Below are positions 42,634 to 51,542 of a stretch of 56,991 nt of DNA, piece by piece. Numbering within the stretch: position 1 is the first letter of the stretch; the number at the start of each line of letters is the position of its first letter. The position numbers were made by a program, and so were the translations under genes. This DNA comes from Lachnospiraceae bacterium. GTDB lineage: Bacteria > Bacillota > Clostridia > Lachnospirales > Lachnospiraceae. The notes beneath the pieces are model-generated. The model was not told the origin of the DNA. It worked only from the letters and a program-made list of their open reading frames with translations, and did no database searches. Where the stretch lies: contig JAAWIS010000014.1 of the NCBI GenBank assembly GCA_022796475.1, positions 1 through 56,991 on the forward strand, read 5' to 3'.

Positions 42634-43947
42634 TTAATGTTTTAACATATTTTCAATAAAAATCCCATATCCCTTGGTACTGTCCTGCACAAAAACGTGG
42701 GTGACAGCTCCGATCAGCTTGCCATCCTGGATAATCGGGGAACCGCTCATGCCCTGAATCACTCCTCCAGTCAGGCCAAGAAGTTCTTCATCTATTACTT
42801 CAAATACAATACTTTTCGTTCTATGGCTGGTGGAATAGTCTACTTTTCGAATTTCAATTTGGTAATCTTTCACCGTTCCGGACACACTGCTTCTAAGCAG
42901 CGCCGGGCCGGTTTTTACATCCTGACGGTAGCCCACAGGAATCGGAGCGCCGGAAATCCGGGATATTAAGTTATTCCCTGCTGTGCCAAAAATACCCGTT
43001 TCTGTATTGGCATCAATTTCCCCCAGCCGGGATCCAGGCCCATAATAAATCACTCCGCTCATTACGCCTGGATTTCCAGACGATCCCTTCTCAATTCCCA
43101 GGATCTGGGTTTCATATAGCGCACCATCCTGGATTTCCACCACTCCGCCAATGTCGCTGTCACTGATCCCATGTCCTAACGCCCCAAACCTGCCGTTTAA
43201 ATCCAGGTACGTCATCGTTCCGATCCCCTGGGTGTCATCCCGGACCCAGGCTCCTAATTTGTAGATCCCGTCCTTGTCTTCTGCAGGATTCATGGATACC
43301 GTCATTTCTTCTTCTCCACGGCGTATTTTAAGCGTTACCCGGCCTGGCCCGGCCTGGTTCACAGCCTCCATCAGCTCCTCTTTTTTGGTTAAGGGCTTTC
43401 CATTGATTGCCTCAATGTAATCGCCAGAGCGAAGAATCCCGTAAGCCGGCTCCACATCCATCCCGTCTGCCCCTGTCAGTGTTCCAGTTCCGATTACCAG
43501 GATTCCGTCTGATTTTAAGTAAATCCCCACAGGCGTTCCGCATGGAATCACATAGCTTTCATCCACTACGTCAACCTGGACATCCTTTACTTTCAGAAGG
43601 CCGAAAAGCTTCACTTCCATCTGGTAGCTTCCTTCTTTTGTGCCTACCATCTGAAATGGACGGTTTCCGGAAATCCGAATCTGATTAGAGGGGATTTCAG
43701 ACTGGTTTCCCAGGGAAACCTCTGCATCTTTCATTTCCAATGTGGACTGAAACAGCAGCGGAAACAAAATCTCTGACTGTTCCCCAGCTACAATATTCAA
43801 TTGATCCGGAACAATCCGGTTCAGATAAAAATAGGAAGCCCCCAGAGATAAAAGCAGGAGAAATGTGCCCATCCGCAGCAGATAGTGCTTTTTTCTCCTT
43901 TTCTTTTTTCTGTCCGGCTTCCTGCCATCCTGTCTGATATCCTGCAT
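42634..43947 (-). CDS. spoIVB: SpoIVB peptidase (S55)
   Basis: A 437-residue forespore-secreted serine peptidase that triggers pro-sigma-K processing. N-terminal signal/anchor helix (about 22-43), PDZ domain (about 135-230), S55 domain. The catalytic triad is visible at H259 (GALGHGIS), D386 (FEVIDEELL) and S401 (GMSGSPI); the spacing H-D-S equals that of the Bacillus enzyme (H236, D363, S378). It follows recN in the conserved order. An expected forespore (sigma-F/G) promoter in 43948-44165 could not be assigned by eye. Confidence 0.97.
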   Translation of the reverse strand: MQDIRQDGRKPDRKKKRRKKHYLLRMGTFLLLLSLGASYFYLNRIVPDQLNIVAGEQSEILFPLLFQSTLEMKDAEVSLGNQSEIPSNQIRISGNRPFQMVGTKEGSYQMEVKLFGLLKVKDVQVDVVDESYVIPCGTPVGIYLKSDGILVIGTGTLTGADGMDVEPAYGILRSGDYIEAINGKPLTKKEELMEAVNQAGPGRVTLKIRRGEEEMTVSMNPAEDKDGIYKLGAWVRDDTQGIGTMTYLDLNGRFGALGHGISDSDIGGVVEIQDGALYETQILGIEKGSSGNPGVMSGVIYYGPGSRLGEIDANTETGIFGTAGNNLISRISGAPIPVGYRQDVKTGPALLRSSVSGTVKDYQIEIRKVDYSTSHRTKSIVFEVIDEELLGLTGGVIQGMSGSPIIQDGKLIGAVTHVFVQDSTKGYGIFIENMLKH

Positions 43948-44165
43948 ATCCTTACCTCCTCAGTTTCTTACGGATTTGAAACAACGCTTATCCGTTATTC
44001 TTTCCACGAGTTTGTAAGCATATGCCTGTAATTGATATAAGAAATTTATTCTTAAAAATTTGCCTTTTCTATCTGGTATGGTTTTTCGTGCAAGGCGGTC
44101 TGCTTACACGAATAGTATTCTTCATTTCATGTTTTATAATCCTTTCAATTCAAACCAGCATCGAC

Positions 44166-45824
44166 TTATTTTGACCGCTCTGCCAGTTCTTTCATCTCTC
44201 TGGCATTTTCAAGAACTGCCTCAGTAATTTTTGCACCGCCCAGCAGCCTTGCCAGCTCATAAACGCTCTCTTCCTTTTTTAAACGATGGATGCTGGTAGC
44301 TGTTTTTCCCTTCTGAACCGATTTTTTGATTTCATAATGGCTGTCTGCCATAGATGCAATCTGCGGCAGATGAGTGATGCAGATAACCTGATGTTTTTTT
44401 CCGATTGCATTCAGCTTTTGAGATACCATCTGGGCAGTCCGCCCACTGATACCAGTATCAATCTCATCAAAAATCAAGGTTGGGATTTCATCCGTATCCG
44501 CTAAAACATTTTTAATCGCCAGCATAATCCGGGACAGCTCCCCGCCGGAAGCTACTGCCCTTAAGGGCTTTACCGGTTCCCCCGGATTAGTAGAAATCAA
44601 AAATTCAGCCTCGTCAAATCCCTCCCTGGTATAGTCTTTCAGTCTTCTGAAATCCATTACAAATGCCACATCTAAGAAATTTAAATCAATTAAACTTTCT
44701 TTCATCCGCTCTGCCAGCTCATTTCCGGCTGCTTTCCGGATATCCGATAAGTTTGTGCATAAGTGTTCTAATTGATTCCTGGATATTTCAAGATTTTTTT
44801 CCAATTCCATCTTGATTTCATCAAAGTGTTCCAGTTCTTCCAATCGTTTCTTTTTTTCTTCCAGTACCTGAAGAACCTTTGAAATGGTGTTTCCGTATTT
44901 GGACTGAAGCCCGTGTATCACATCCAGACGATCCTCTATCTGCCGAAATTCCCCTTCGTCAAAGGAGCAGTGATCCATGTATTCTTTCACAGAATGGTTC
45001 AGTTCATTCATCAGCGCTTCCACATCATACATTTGATCCCGGATGGGGATTAACCCTTCATCAAATCCGGCAACCTGATCCACAGCCCGCACAGCTCTTG
45101 TAATTTCTTCATTTTCCAGTGTTTCATACGCTTCTGACAAGCCTTCCATAATCTTTTGGGCGTGGGAAAGCTTTCGGTATCTGGCTGTCAGTTCTTCTTC
45201 CTCTCCTTCCCGAAGGGCTGCCTGCTCAATGCTTTCAATCTCAAAACGGCAGAAATCTGCCTCCCGAAGGCGGTCTTCCTGTCCGCTTTCCATGGAAGAA
45301 AGACGGGCTTTCAGAGCCTGATAATTTTTATATTCCTGACTGATTTTTTCTTTCCAGGGACTCACCTGATTTTTGGCATAAGCGTCCAGAATTTCCAGAT
45401 GTTTTTGGATATGAATGAAAGACTGGTTTTCATGCTGCCCATGCAGATCAATGAAAAGGCTGGTAACCTGTTTTAATTTTGCTGTGGTTACCATTTCGTC
45501 ATTTATCTTTGCTATACTGCGGGAAGGGGTAATCTTACGTGAAATAATCAGTGTCTGATCCTCTCCCGGCTCAATTTCCAAGGCTTTTAACGCCTCTCTC
45601 TGCTCTTTGGTATCTACAGAAAATAAAAGCTGGACAAAGGCGCTGTCTGCACCCTGACGGATACTGTCCCGTGAAGCCTTTCCTCCCAATGCCATATTTA
45701 CTGATCCGATAATAATGGACTTTCCTGCACCTGTTTCACCTGTAAGGATATTTAACCCCTCTCCAAATTCAACCTGAGCCTGTTCAATCAAGGCCAGATT
45801 ATTTACCTGCAATTCCAGAAGCAT
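44166..45824 (-). CDS. recN: DNA repair protein RecN
   Basis: A 552-residue SMC-like ATPase of double-strand break repair. Walker A GETGAGKS (29-36), central coiled coil, signature ASGGELSRIMLAIK and Walker B IPTLIFDEIDTGIS near the C-terminus. Its place between argR and spoIVB is conserved in spore-formers. Confidence 0.97.
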   Translation of the reverse strand: MLLELQVNNLALIEQAQVEFGEGLNILTGETGAGKSIIIGSVNMALGGKASRDSIRQGADSAFVQLLFSVDTKEQREALKALEIEPGEDQTLIISRKITPSRSIAKINDEMVTTAKLKQVTSLFIDLHGQHENQSFIHIQKHLEILDAYAKNQVSPWKEKISQEYKNYQALKARLSSMESGQEDRLREADFCRFEIESIEQAALREGEEEELTARYRKLSHAQKIMEGLSEAYETLENEEITRAVRAVDQVAGFDEGLIPIRDQMYDVEALMNELNHSVKEYMDHCSFDEGEFRQIEDRLDVIHGLQSKYGNTISKVLQVLEEKKKRLEELEHFDEIKMELEKNLEISRNQLEHLCTNLSDIRKAAGNELAERMKESLIDLNFLDVAFVMDFRRLKDYTREGFDEAEFLISTNPGEPVKPLRAVASGGELSRIMLAIKNVLADTDEIPTLIFDEIDTGISGRTAQMVSQKLNAIGKKHQVICITHLPQIASMADSHYEIKKSVQKGKTATSIHRLKKEESVYELARLLGGAKITEAVLENAREMKELAERSK

Positions 45825-45886
45825 CGGCTCCCTCCCTTTCTTTTCATTGAGTATTCCATAAGGCCTTTGCCTGCCATATAATCCTG

Positions 45887-46336
45887 TTACCCATGAAGAA
45901 GCTTGCGGATTTTATCCATTACTAAAATAGTATCATCTACGCTGCGGACAGCGCACATAATCGTATCATCGCCGGCAATACATCCTACAATTTCATGAAA
46001 ACGAATTGCATCGAGTGCGGCTGCAACTGCCATCGCCATACCGGAAACGGTCCGGATAACTAAAATATTCTGAGCCATATCCATGCTTAAGTAACCATCC
46101 TGGAGGATCCGGATATATTTATCACTGAAATTTCCATTATTTTGAAGTACCATATACCGCTGCTTTCCGCTTTCGGCAGGCGCCTTTGTTAATTTCAGTT
46201 CACGGATATCCCTGGACACTGTGGCCTGGGTCACATTAAAGCCGGCCTTGTTTAAGTAATCAGCCAGTTCTTCCTGGGTTTCGATCTCGTATTTTCCGAT
46301 TAATTCTACAATTTTACTGTGACGTTCTACCTTCAT
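45887..46336 (-). CDS. argR: Arginine repressor ArgR
   Basis: A 149-residue arginine-dependent hexameric repressor. The N-terminal winged helix (RHSKIVELIGKYEIETQEELADYLNKAGFNVTQATVSRDIRELKL) is followed by a C-terminal oligomerisation/arginine-binding domain with GCIAGDDTIMCAVRS. Start at 46336, with GGAGGG upstream, removes 14 residues from the open frame. No arginine genes lie nearby. Confidence 0.95.
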   Translation of the reverse strand: MKVERHSKIVELIGKYEIETQEELADYLNKAGFNVTQATVSRDIRELKLTKAPAESGKQRYMVLQNNGNFSDKYIRILQDGYLSMDMAQNILVIRTVSGMAMAVAAALDAIRFHEIVGCIAGDDTIMCAVRSVDDTILVMDKIRKLLHG

Positions 46337-46391
46337 GTTTCCCTCCGTTCTGTATCCGAATTCCGCCAGAGCATGCACTCCAGGCAGCGCA

Positions 46392-47231
46392 CTAAATCCC
46401 TGCCATTTTACTGCTTAAATTCTGCAGAAAGGATACCTGTTTTAGCTGAACCAGCACAGTGTCAAGTCTGGAACGCCGAATAATAATCTGGTCTTCCTTT
46501 TTCACCTCATCACCAAGGTTTCCATCAAAAGCCGCCATATGCCCCTCATCCAAAATCTCAATCGTAATATGATCTTCCTCTGGAAGAACAATGCTTCTTG
46601 CATTTAAGGCATGAGAACAAATAGGCGTTAAGATCATCATTCTTGCACCTGGCGCCACGATAGGGCCTCCTGCCGAAAGGTTATAAGCAGTGGATCCGGT
46701 AGGCGTTGCAAAAATCATGCCGTCTGCCGTATAGTCGTTTAAAAATTCTCCGTTTACAAAAATTCGGAAGTGAAGTGGCTTTAAAGCATCCTTCCGGCTT
46801 AATACAATTTCATTCAGGGCAATATCCTGAAAAATGTTTCTTCCTTTCCGAACCACCTGCCCTGACAGCATCATCCTGGATTCCAGGCGATAGCGGCCCT
46901 CAAGCAGTGCATCCAGCATCCCTTTCACTTCCTGCCGGTCATTTACCTGAGTCAGGTATCCCAGATGACCTTTGTTTACCCCAATAAAGGGAATCCGCCT
47001 GCCTGCCAGGTCACGTGCTGCCTGAATTAACGTTCCGTCGCCGCCAATGGTAATCACACAGTCTGTATCCTGGGGCACCTGGGATGCTTCTGTATATCTT
47101 CCATTCCGGATATCCCCATAACTTTGAATCAGGCAGCGGGCATCCCGTAAGCGAAGGTACTCCCCAATCTCCGCTGCCGTTTCAGCCGCCCCTTCCTTTC
47201 CGGGGTTCGTCACAATGTAAAATGATCGCAT
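46392..47231 (-). CDS. nadK: NAD kinase
   Basis: A 279-residue enzyme phosphorylating NAD to NADP. GGDGT at 63-67 and DGMIFATPTGSTAYNLSAGGPI are the family's diagnostic motifs. The clostridial order tlyA-nadK-argR-recN is kept; the gap after tlyA is 6 bases. Confidence 0.96.
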   Translation of the reverse strand: MRSFYIVTNPGKEGAAETAAEIGEYLRLRDARCLIQSYGDIRNGRYTEASQVPQDTDCVITIGGDGTLIQAARDLAGRRIPFIGVNKGHLGYLTQVNDRQEVKGMLDALLEGRYRLESRMMLSGQVVRKGRNIFQDIALNEIVLSRKDALKPLHFRIFVNGEFLNDYTADGMIFATPTGSTAYNLSAGGPIVAPGARMMILTPICSHALNARSIVLPEEDHITIEILDEGHMAAFDGNLGDEVKKEDQIIIRRSRLDTVLVQLKQVSFLQNLSSKMAGI

Positions 47232-47237
47232 CTTATC

Positions 47238-48047
47238 TTATCCTTCCAATATCCTGTGGGACTCCTCCACCACTCTGGCAGCTTCTGTAAAAGTCTGAGA
47301 AAACACTTCCCCTTCTCTGTGATTTTGCAGATAAAGCAGATACTCAATGTTGCCCTCTGGTCCCCGAATCGGAGAAAATTCCAGGTTCAGCACTTCAAAG
47401 CCAATTGATAACGCGTACTCCATTACCATCAGAATCACTTCCAGATGAACCTTTTGATCCCGAACCACGCCCTTTTTCCCTACTTTTTCTCTGCCAGCCT
47501 CAAACTGGGGCTTAATCAGACAAACCACTTGTCCGTTTTCCTTCAATAAAGCCTTTACCGGCCCTAACACTTTTGTCAGGGAAATAAAGGATACATCGAT
47601 AGAGGCAAAGTCAATGGCATCCGGAATTTCTTCTCTTGTTACATAGCGGATATTCGTCTTTTCCATACAGACCACCCGAGGATCATTTCGCAGTTTCCAG
47701 GCCAGCTGCCCATGGCCCACATCCACAGCATATACGGTTACTGCTCCATTCTGCAGCATACAATCTGTAAATCCTCCTGTAGAGGAGCCTACATCCATGC
47801 AGATCTTGCCTGTAAGCTCTAAGCCAAACTGAACCATAGCCTTTTCCAGCTTTAACCCGCCCCGGCTCACATACTTTAATCCGGTTCCCCGGACCTCAAT
47901 CTCTGCTGTATCCTCAAAAACGGTTCCAGCCTTATCTTCTTTCTGCCCGTCCACATAAACAATCCCGGCCATAATCACCGCTTTCGCTTTTTCCCTGGAT
48001 TCCGCCAGATTTCGCTTTACTAAAAGCAGATCCAATCGTTCTTTCAT
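47238..48047 (-). CDS. tlyA: TlyA family rRNA 2'-O-methyltransferase
   Basis: A 269-residue protein with an N-terminal S4 RNA-binding domain (about 3-62) and a RrmJ/FtsJ methyltransferase domain: SAM motif MDVGSSTGGFTDCMLQ (about 79-94), ALFVD-like DFASIDVSFISL. TlyA methylates 16S and 23S rRNA riboses in mycobacteria; older databases call it haemolysin. GGGAG precedes the ATG. It is separated from dxs by two repeat elements. Confidence 0.93.
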   Translation of the reverse strand: MKERLDLLLVKRNLAESREKAKAVIMAGIVYVDGQKEDKAGTVFEDTAEIEVRGTGLKYVSRGGLKLEKAMVQFGLELTGKICMDVGSSTGGFTDCMLQNGAVTVYAVDVGHGQLAWKLRNDPRVVCMEKTNIRYVTREEIPDAIDFASIDVSFISLTKVLGPVKALLKENGQVVCLIKPQFEAGREKVGKKGVVRDQKVHLEVILMVMEYALSIGFEVLNLEFSPIRGPEGNIEYLLYLQNHREGEVFSQTFTEAARVVEESHRILEG

Positions 48048-48112
48048 GGGTTCTCCCTTATCTTAGCACATATTGTAATATTTTTCCAATTATTTTTATG
48101 AAACTTTATAGA

Positions 48113-48241
48113 ATAAAGAGTCCGATTCATCGGACTCCTGCGCCGCAAACGCGACGCTTTTAAGCGGCAGTTTCCTCTGCGTTTGCGTGCGCTTCCTCCC
48201 GGAGGGGTTTATCTCATAGGATGTATTTTCCTATGAAGTAA
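48113..48241 (-). repeat. Structured repeat D1, tandem copy with terminator-like end
   Basis: Read on the minus strand it starts with hairpin TCATAGGA...TCCTATGA (48214-48236). Next is CCCTCCGGGAGG, then an outer stem GCGCACGCAAACGC with GCGTTTGCGGCGC enclosing CGCTT-AA-AAGCG. It ends with GAGTCCGAT/ATCGGACTC (48118-48137) and TTTATTC. Bases 48138-48236 match D2 except for two positions. The period is 128 bases. It probably ends or processes the dxs transcript. Confidence 0.75.
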
Positions 48242-48366
48242 ATAAGAATCCCGCATCCGGGATTCTGCGCCGCAAACGCGACGCTTTTAAGCGGCAGTTT
48301 CCTCTGCGTTTGTGTGCGCTTCCTCCCGGAGGGTTTTATCTCATAGGATGTATTTTCCTATGAGAT
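48242..48366 (-). repeat. Structured repeat D2, overlapping the dxs stop codon
   Basis: Same layout as D1. The terminal hairpin has different bases, GAATCCCG/CGGGATTC (48246-48265), but stays paired. The first hairpin of the element (48340-48366) lies inside the dxs reading frame and encodes its final residues HRKIHPMR; the stop TAA is at 48336-48338. The gap 48048-48112 upstream of D1 shows nothing else. Confidence 0.75.
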
Positions 48367-50276
48367 AAAAGCAGACCATGTTCTTCCATAGAACGAATCA
48401 CAGAATCACTGTCAATTCTTAAACTTTCCCGCAAAACACTTACATTCCCATGTTCCACATAGGCATCCGGAAGCGCAACCTGGAACACACGGACCTCTGG
48501 AAAATGACTGTGGACATAATCCGCTACCGCCAGGCCAAAGCCGCCCTGAAGCACATTTTCTTCCAAGGTCACAAATACCTTATGCCTTGCTGCCAGAACA
48601 TCTACCAGTTCCCGGTCAAACGGCTTAATAAACCTGCCGTTTGCCAAACTGCACCGGATTCCTCTTGCCATCAGTTTTTCCCGGATATGCTCTGCAGTGC
48701 TGACCATGCTTCCTACTGCCAGGAGTACGATATCTGCACTCTCTTTTCTGCTGTCTGGCTGCTGCTCTTTCCCTTCCCCGGTTTTGCTGTCGTCATATAA
48801 AATCTCACCCTTACCGTATTCTACCGGTGCTCTAAATTCCCGAAGGCCCCGGTAAGCTTCCCCTCTGGGATAGCGGATTGCCACAGGCTTTCCAAGCTGA
48901 AATGCAAACGCAAGCATGTCCTCCAGCTCCCACCTGTTTTTTGGCGCCATCACTGTCATATTGGGAATACAGGTTAAATAGCTGCAGTCAAAAATTCCCT
49001 GGTGGGTTTCCCCATCACTTCCCACCAGTCCAGCCCTGTCTACAGCAAATACCACTGGAAGCTCCTGGATACAGACATCATGGACAATCTGGTCAAACCC
49101 TCTCTGCAAAAAAGAGGAATACACAGCAATCACCGGTTTTAACCCTGCCGCTGCCATTCCAGCAGCGCTGGTAACTCCGTGAGCCTCTGCAATTCCCACA
49201 TCAAAAAAACGCTTGGGGAACCGCTTGGAAAATTTTGCAAGTCCGGTCCCATCAGGCATTGCTGCCGTAATCGCCACAATCCGCTCATCCTTTCCAGCCA
49301 GGCGGCATAAAGCACGGGAAAATACATCCGTATAACTGGGAAACTTTTTTTCTTTTAAAGGCTCTCCAGTTGCAGTATCAAAGGGATCCACTCCATGGAA
49401 TTTGGCAGGATTCTTCTCTGCCGGCCCGTATCCCCTGCCCTTTTGCGTAATCACATGAACCAGCACCCCATGATCCAGCTTTTTCGCTTCCTGAAAGGTT
49501 TTCTGGAGCATCCGGATATTATGGCCGTCCACTGGGCCCAAATAAGTAATCCCCATATTTTCAAACAGCATTCCCGGGATAACAAGCTGTTTGATTCCGT
49601 TTTTCGTCCGCTTAATCCGTTCAATCATCTGGGATCCGCCCGGAATCCGCTCTAATGCATAAACTACGCTTTTCTTTAAATCATTATAGCCATCTCCAGT
49701 GCGGATGCCGCTTAAATATTTGGAAATTCCGCCTACGTTCTCTGAGATTGACATATTATTATCATTCAGCACAATGATAAAATTCCGTTTCAGCCTGGCA
49801 GCGTTATTTAATGCTTCATACGCCATTCCTCCAGTCAGCGCTCCATCTCCGATTACAGAAACAACGGCATAATCTTCCTTTAGCAGATCCCGCCCCTGAA
49901 CAATTCCAAGGCCTGCCGAAATAGAAGTGGAGCTATGGCCGGTATCAAATGCGTCATAGGGACTTTCCTTCCGCTTTGGAAATCCGCTTAAGCCTCCATA
50001 CTGGCGAAGCCCTTCAAACAGCTCCCGCCTTCCGCTTAAGATCTTATGAGTGTAAGATTGATGTCCCACATCCCAGACAATTTTATCTTTGGGCAGGTCA
50101 AATGCCAGAAACAAGGCTATGGTTAATTCCACCACGCCTAAATTGGAGGCCAGATGGCCTCCTGTGCGGCTGATCCTCTGAATTAAAAATTCCCGGATTT
50201 CCTGTGCCAGTATATTAAGTTCTTCCCAAGTTAAGGCTTTCACATCATCCGCACCCTGAATTTGCTCTAAAATCAT
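48336..50276 (-). CDS. dxs: 1-Deoxy-D-xylulose-5-phosphate synthase
   Basis: A 646-residue thiamine diphosphate enzyme, first step of the MEP isoprenoid pathway (pyruvate plus glyceraldehyde 3-phosphate). TPP-binding VIGDGALTGGMAYEALNNA (about 140-158), the transketolase-like central domain with FAVDRAGLVGSDGETHQG, and the C-terminal domain. It is slightly longer than usual: the tail is encoded by repeat D2. It follows ispA by 22 bases. Confidence 0.97.
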   Translation of the reverse strand: MILEQIQGADDVKALTWEELNILAQEIREFLIQRISRTGGHLASNLGVVELTIALFLAFDLPKDKIVWDVGHQSYTHKILSGRRELFEGLRQYGGLSGFPKRKESPYDAFDTGHSSTSISAGLGIVQGRDLLKEDYAVVSVIGDGALTGGMAYEALNNAARLKRNFIIVLNDNNMSISENVGGISKYLSGIRTGDGYNDLKKSVVYALERIPGGSQMIERIKRTKNGIKQLVIPGMLFENMGITYLGPVDGHNIRMLQKTFQEAKKLDHGVLVHVITQKGRGYGPAEKNPAKFHGVDPFDTATGEPLKEKKFPSYTDVFSRALCRLAGKDERIVAITAAMPDGTGLAKFSKRFPKRFFDVGIAEAHGVTSAAGMAAAGLKPVIAVYSSFLQRGFDQIVHDVCIQELPVVFAVDRAGLVGSDGETHQGIFDCSYLTCIPNMTVMAPKNRWELEDMLAFAFQLGKPVAIRYPRGEAYRGLREFRAPVEYGKGEILYDDSKTGEGKEQQPDSRKESADIVLLAVGSMVSTAEHIREKLMARGIRCSLANGRFIKPFDRELVDVLAARHKVFVTLEENVLQGGFGLAVADYVHSHFPEVRVFQVALPDAYVEHGNVSVLRESLRIDSDSVIRSMEEHGLLLSHRKIHPMR

Positions 50277-50298
50277 AATCCTGCCCTTACTTTCCCGA

Positions 50299-51201
50299 TT
50301 ATTTTTCTCTGGTAATCAACATCACGATCAACTGTTCTAAAAATTCATGTTCCGATTCGATGGAGCGGAGAAGTAAAATTGCCTCATCGGAAAGCCGTTT
50401 TACTTCCTCTATGGCTTTTGGAAGCCCTTCTAAGGAAACATAGGTTGTTTTGCAGTTTTTTTCATCGCTTCCTATGGGTTTCCCAAGGACTTCCTGGCTG
50501 CTGGTCACATCCAGGATATCATCCTGAATCTGAAAGGCAATCCCTACATTAAGAGCAATCCTGGAAACTAACGTTAAACGCTCCTCATCTGCCCCGGCCA
50601 GCACAGCACCGATCATCATAGATGCCTCTAATAAAGCTCCTGTTTTCAAGCGGTAAATAAAATCCATCTCTTCTCTGGAAATCGGTTGATCTGTCAACTG
50701 AACGTCTACCACCTGGCCGCCGATCATTCCATAGATTCCAGTTTTCTGAGCCAGGATCCCCATTGCTTTTCCAACCCGATCCGGAAATTTGGTAGTTTCA
50801 AAAGCTTTCGCTGCCGCTCCAAATGCTTCCACAATTAAAGCATCTCCTGCTAATACGCCGAAATCCTCCCCAAACTTTGCCCAGGTACTTTGCTTTCCCC
50901 TCCGGTACGGATCATTATCCATACATGGAAGATCATCATGAATCAGGGATGAGGTATGAATCATTTCCATCGCTGCCATAAAGGGCTTTGCTTCCTGGAT
51001 ATCTCCGCCTAACAGCCTGCAGGTTTCCATCATTAAAAGAGGCCGGATCCGCTTCCCTCCTGCGTTCATGCTGTAATTCATCGCTTCCATAATCCGTTTC
51101 TGATACCCGGTTTCCTGGGGCAGATAACCGTTTATCACCTCTTGTATTTCCTGGATCCGCTCTGCTAATACCTTCTTAAAATCCACTTTCTTCTCCCTCA
51201 T
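50299..51201 (-). CDS. ispA: Polyprenyl (farnesyl) diphosphate synthase
   Basis: A 300-residue all-helical prenyltransferase. First aspartate-rich motif LIHDDLPCMDND (about 91-102) with the two extra residues of the bacterial FPP synthase type, second motif FQIQDDILDVT. It makes farnesyl or geranylgeranyl diphosphate from products of the Dxs pathway. It overlaps xseB by 26 bases. A GTG at 51186 with GGGAG upstream is an alternative start. Confidence 0.95.
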   Translation of the reverse strand: MREKKVDFKKVLAERIQEIQEVINGYLPQETGYQKRIMEAMNYSMNAGGKRIRPLLMMETCRLLGGDIQEAKPFMAAMEMIHTSSLIHDDLPCMDNDPYRRGKQSTWAKFGEDFGVLAGDALIVEAFGAAAKAFETTKFPDRVGKAMGILAQKTGIYGMIGGQVVDVQLTDQPISREEMDFIYRLKTGALLEASMMIGAVLAGADEERLTLVSRIALNVGIAFQIQDDILDVTSSQEVLGKPIGSDEKNCKTTYVSLEGLPKAIEEVKRLSDEAILLLRSIESEHEFLEQLIVMLITREK

Positions 51202-51466
51202 TTAACACTAATATTTGTTTTTCCACCTGATCCAGCCGGGATGTGCAGCTTCTCACCAGCTTCATGCCCCGCTCAAAGCAGCGAAACGCTTCCTCTAACG
51301 GCTGATCATCATCTCCCAAAATTTCTAAGATATTCTCCAGTTCTTCAAAAGTCTGCTCAATGGTGCCTTTCTCTTCTGAATCATTTTCTTCTGAAGGCAA
51401 AGGATCTCCAGACTTGCTGGTTCCTTCTTTTATCTCCTCTGTCCTGGCGGCATATTCCTTTTCCAT
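51176..51466 (-). CDS. xseB: Exodeoxyribonuclease VII small subunit
   Basis: A 96-residue protein; the helical-hairpin domain covers about 38-90 (TFEELENILEILGDDDQPLEEAFRCFERGMKLVRSC). The N-terminal 35 acidic, disordered residues are longer than in most homologues. Binds XseA to form the single-strand DNA exonuclease. Placed between xseA and ispA as in Bacillus. Confidence 0.92.
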   Translation of the reverse strand: MEKEYAARTEEIKEGTSKSGDPLPSEENDSEEKGTIEQTFEELENILEILGDDDQPLEEAFRCFERGMKLVRSCTSRLDQVEKQILVLNEGEESGF

Positions 51467-51542
51467 TTGTTTTTCTATCTCCTTAAATACGATTCAGGCA
51501 TGTTCCATCCCGGTAAAAATACGGAATCCCTTCTTCAAAGCC

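Noticed and set aside
44086-44111. Hairpin TCGTGCAAG/CTTACACGA after recN as a terminator
   Set aside because: A 9-bp stem with one G-U pair is present, but on the minus strand it is followed by A residues, not U; left unassigned.
48113-48366. Tandem repeat as a CRISPR array
   Set aside because: Only two units of 128 bases with no distinct spacers; internal hairpins and U-tracts point to a structured transcript element instead.
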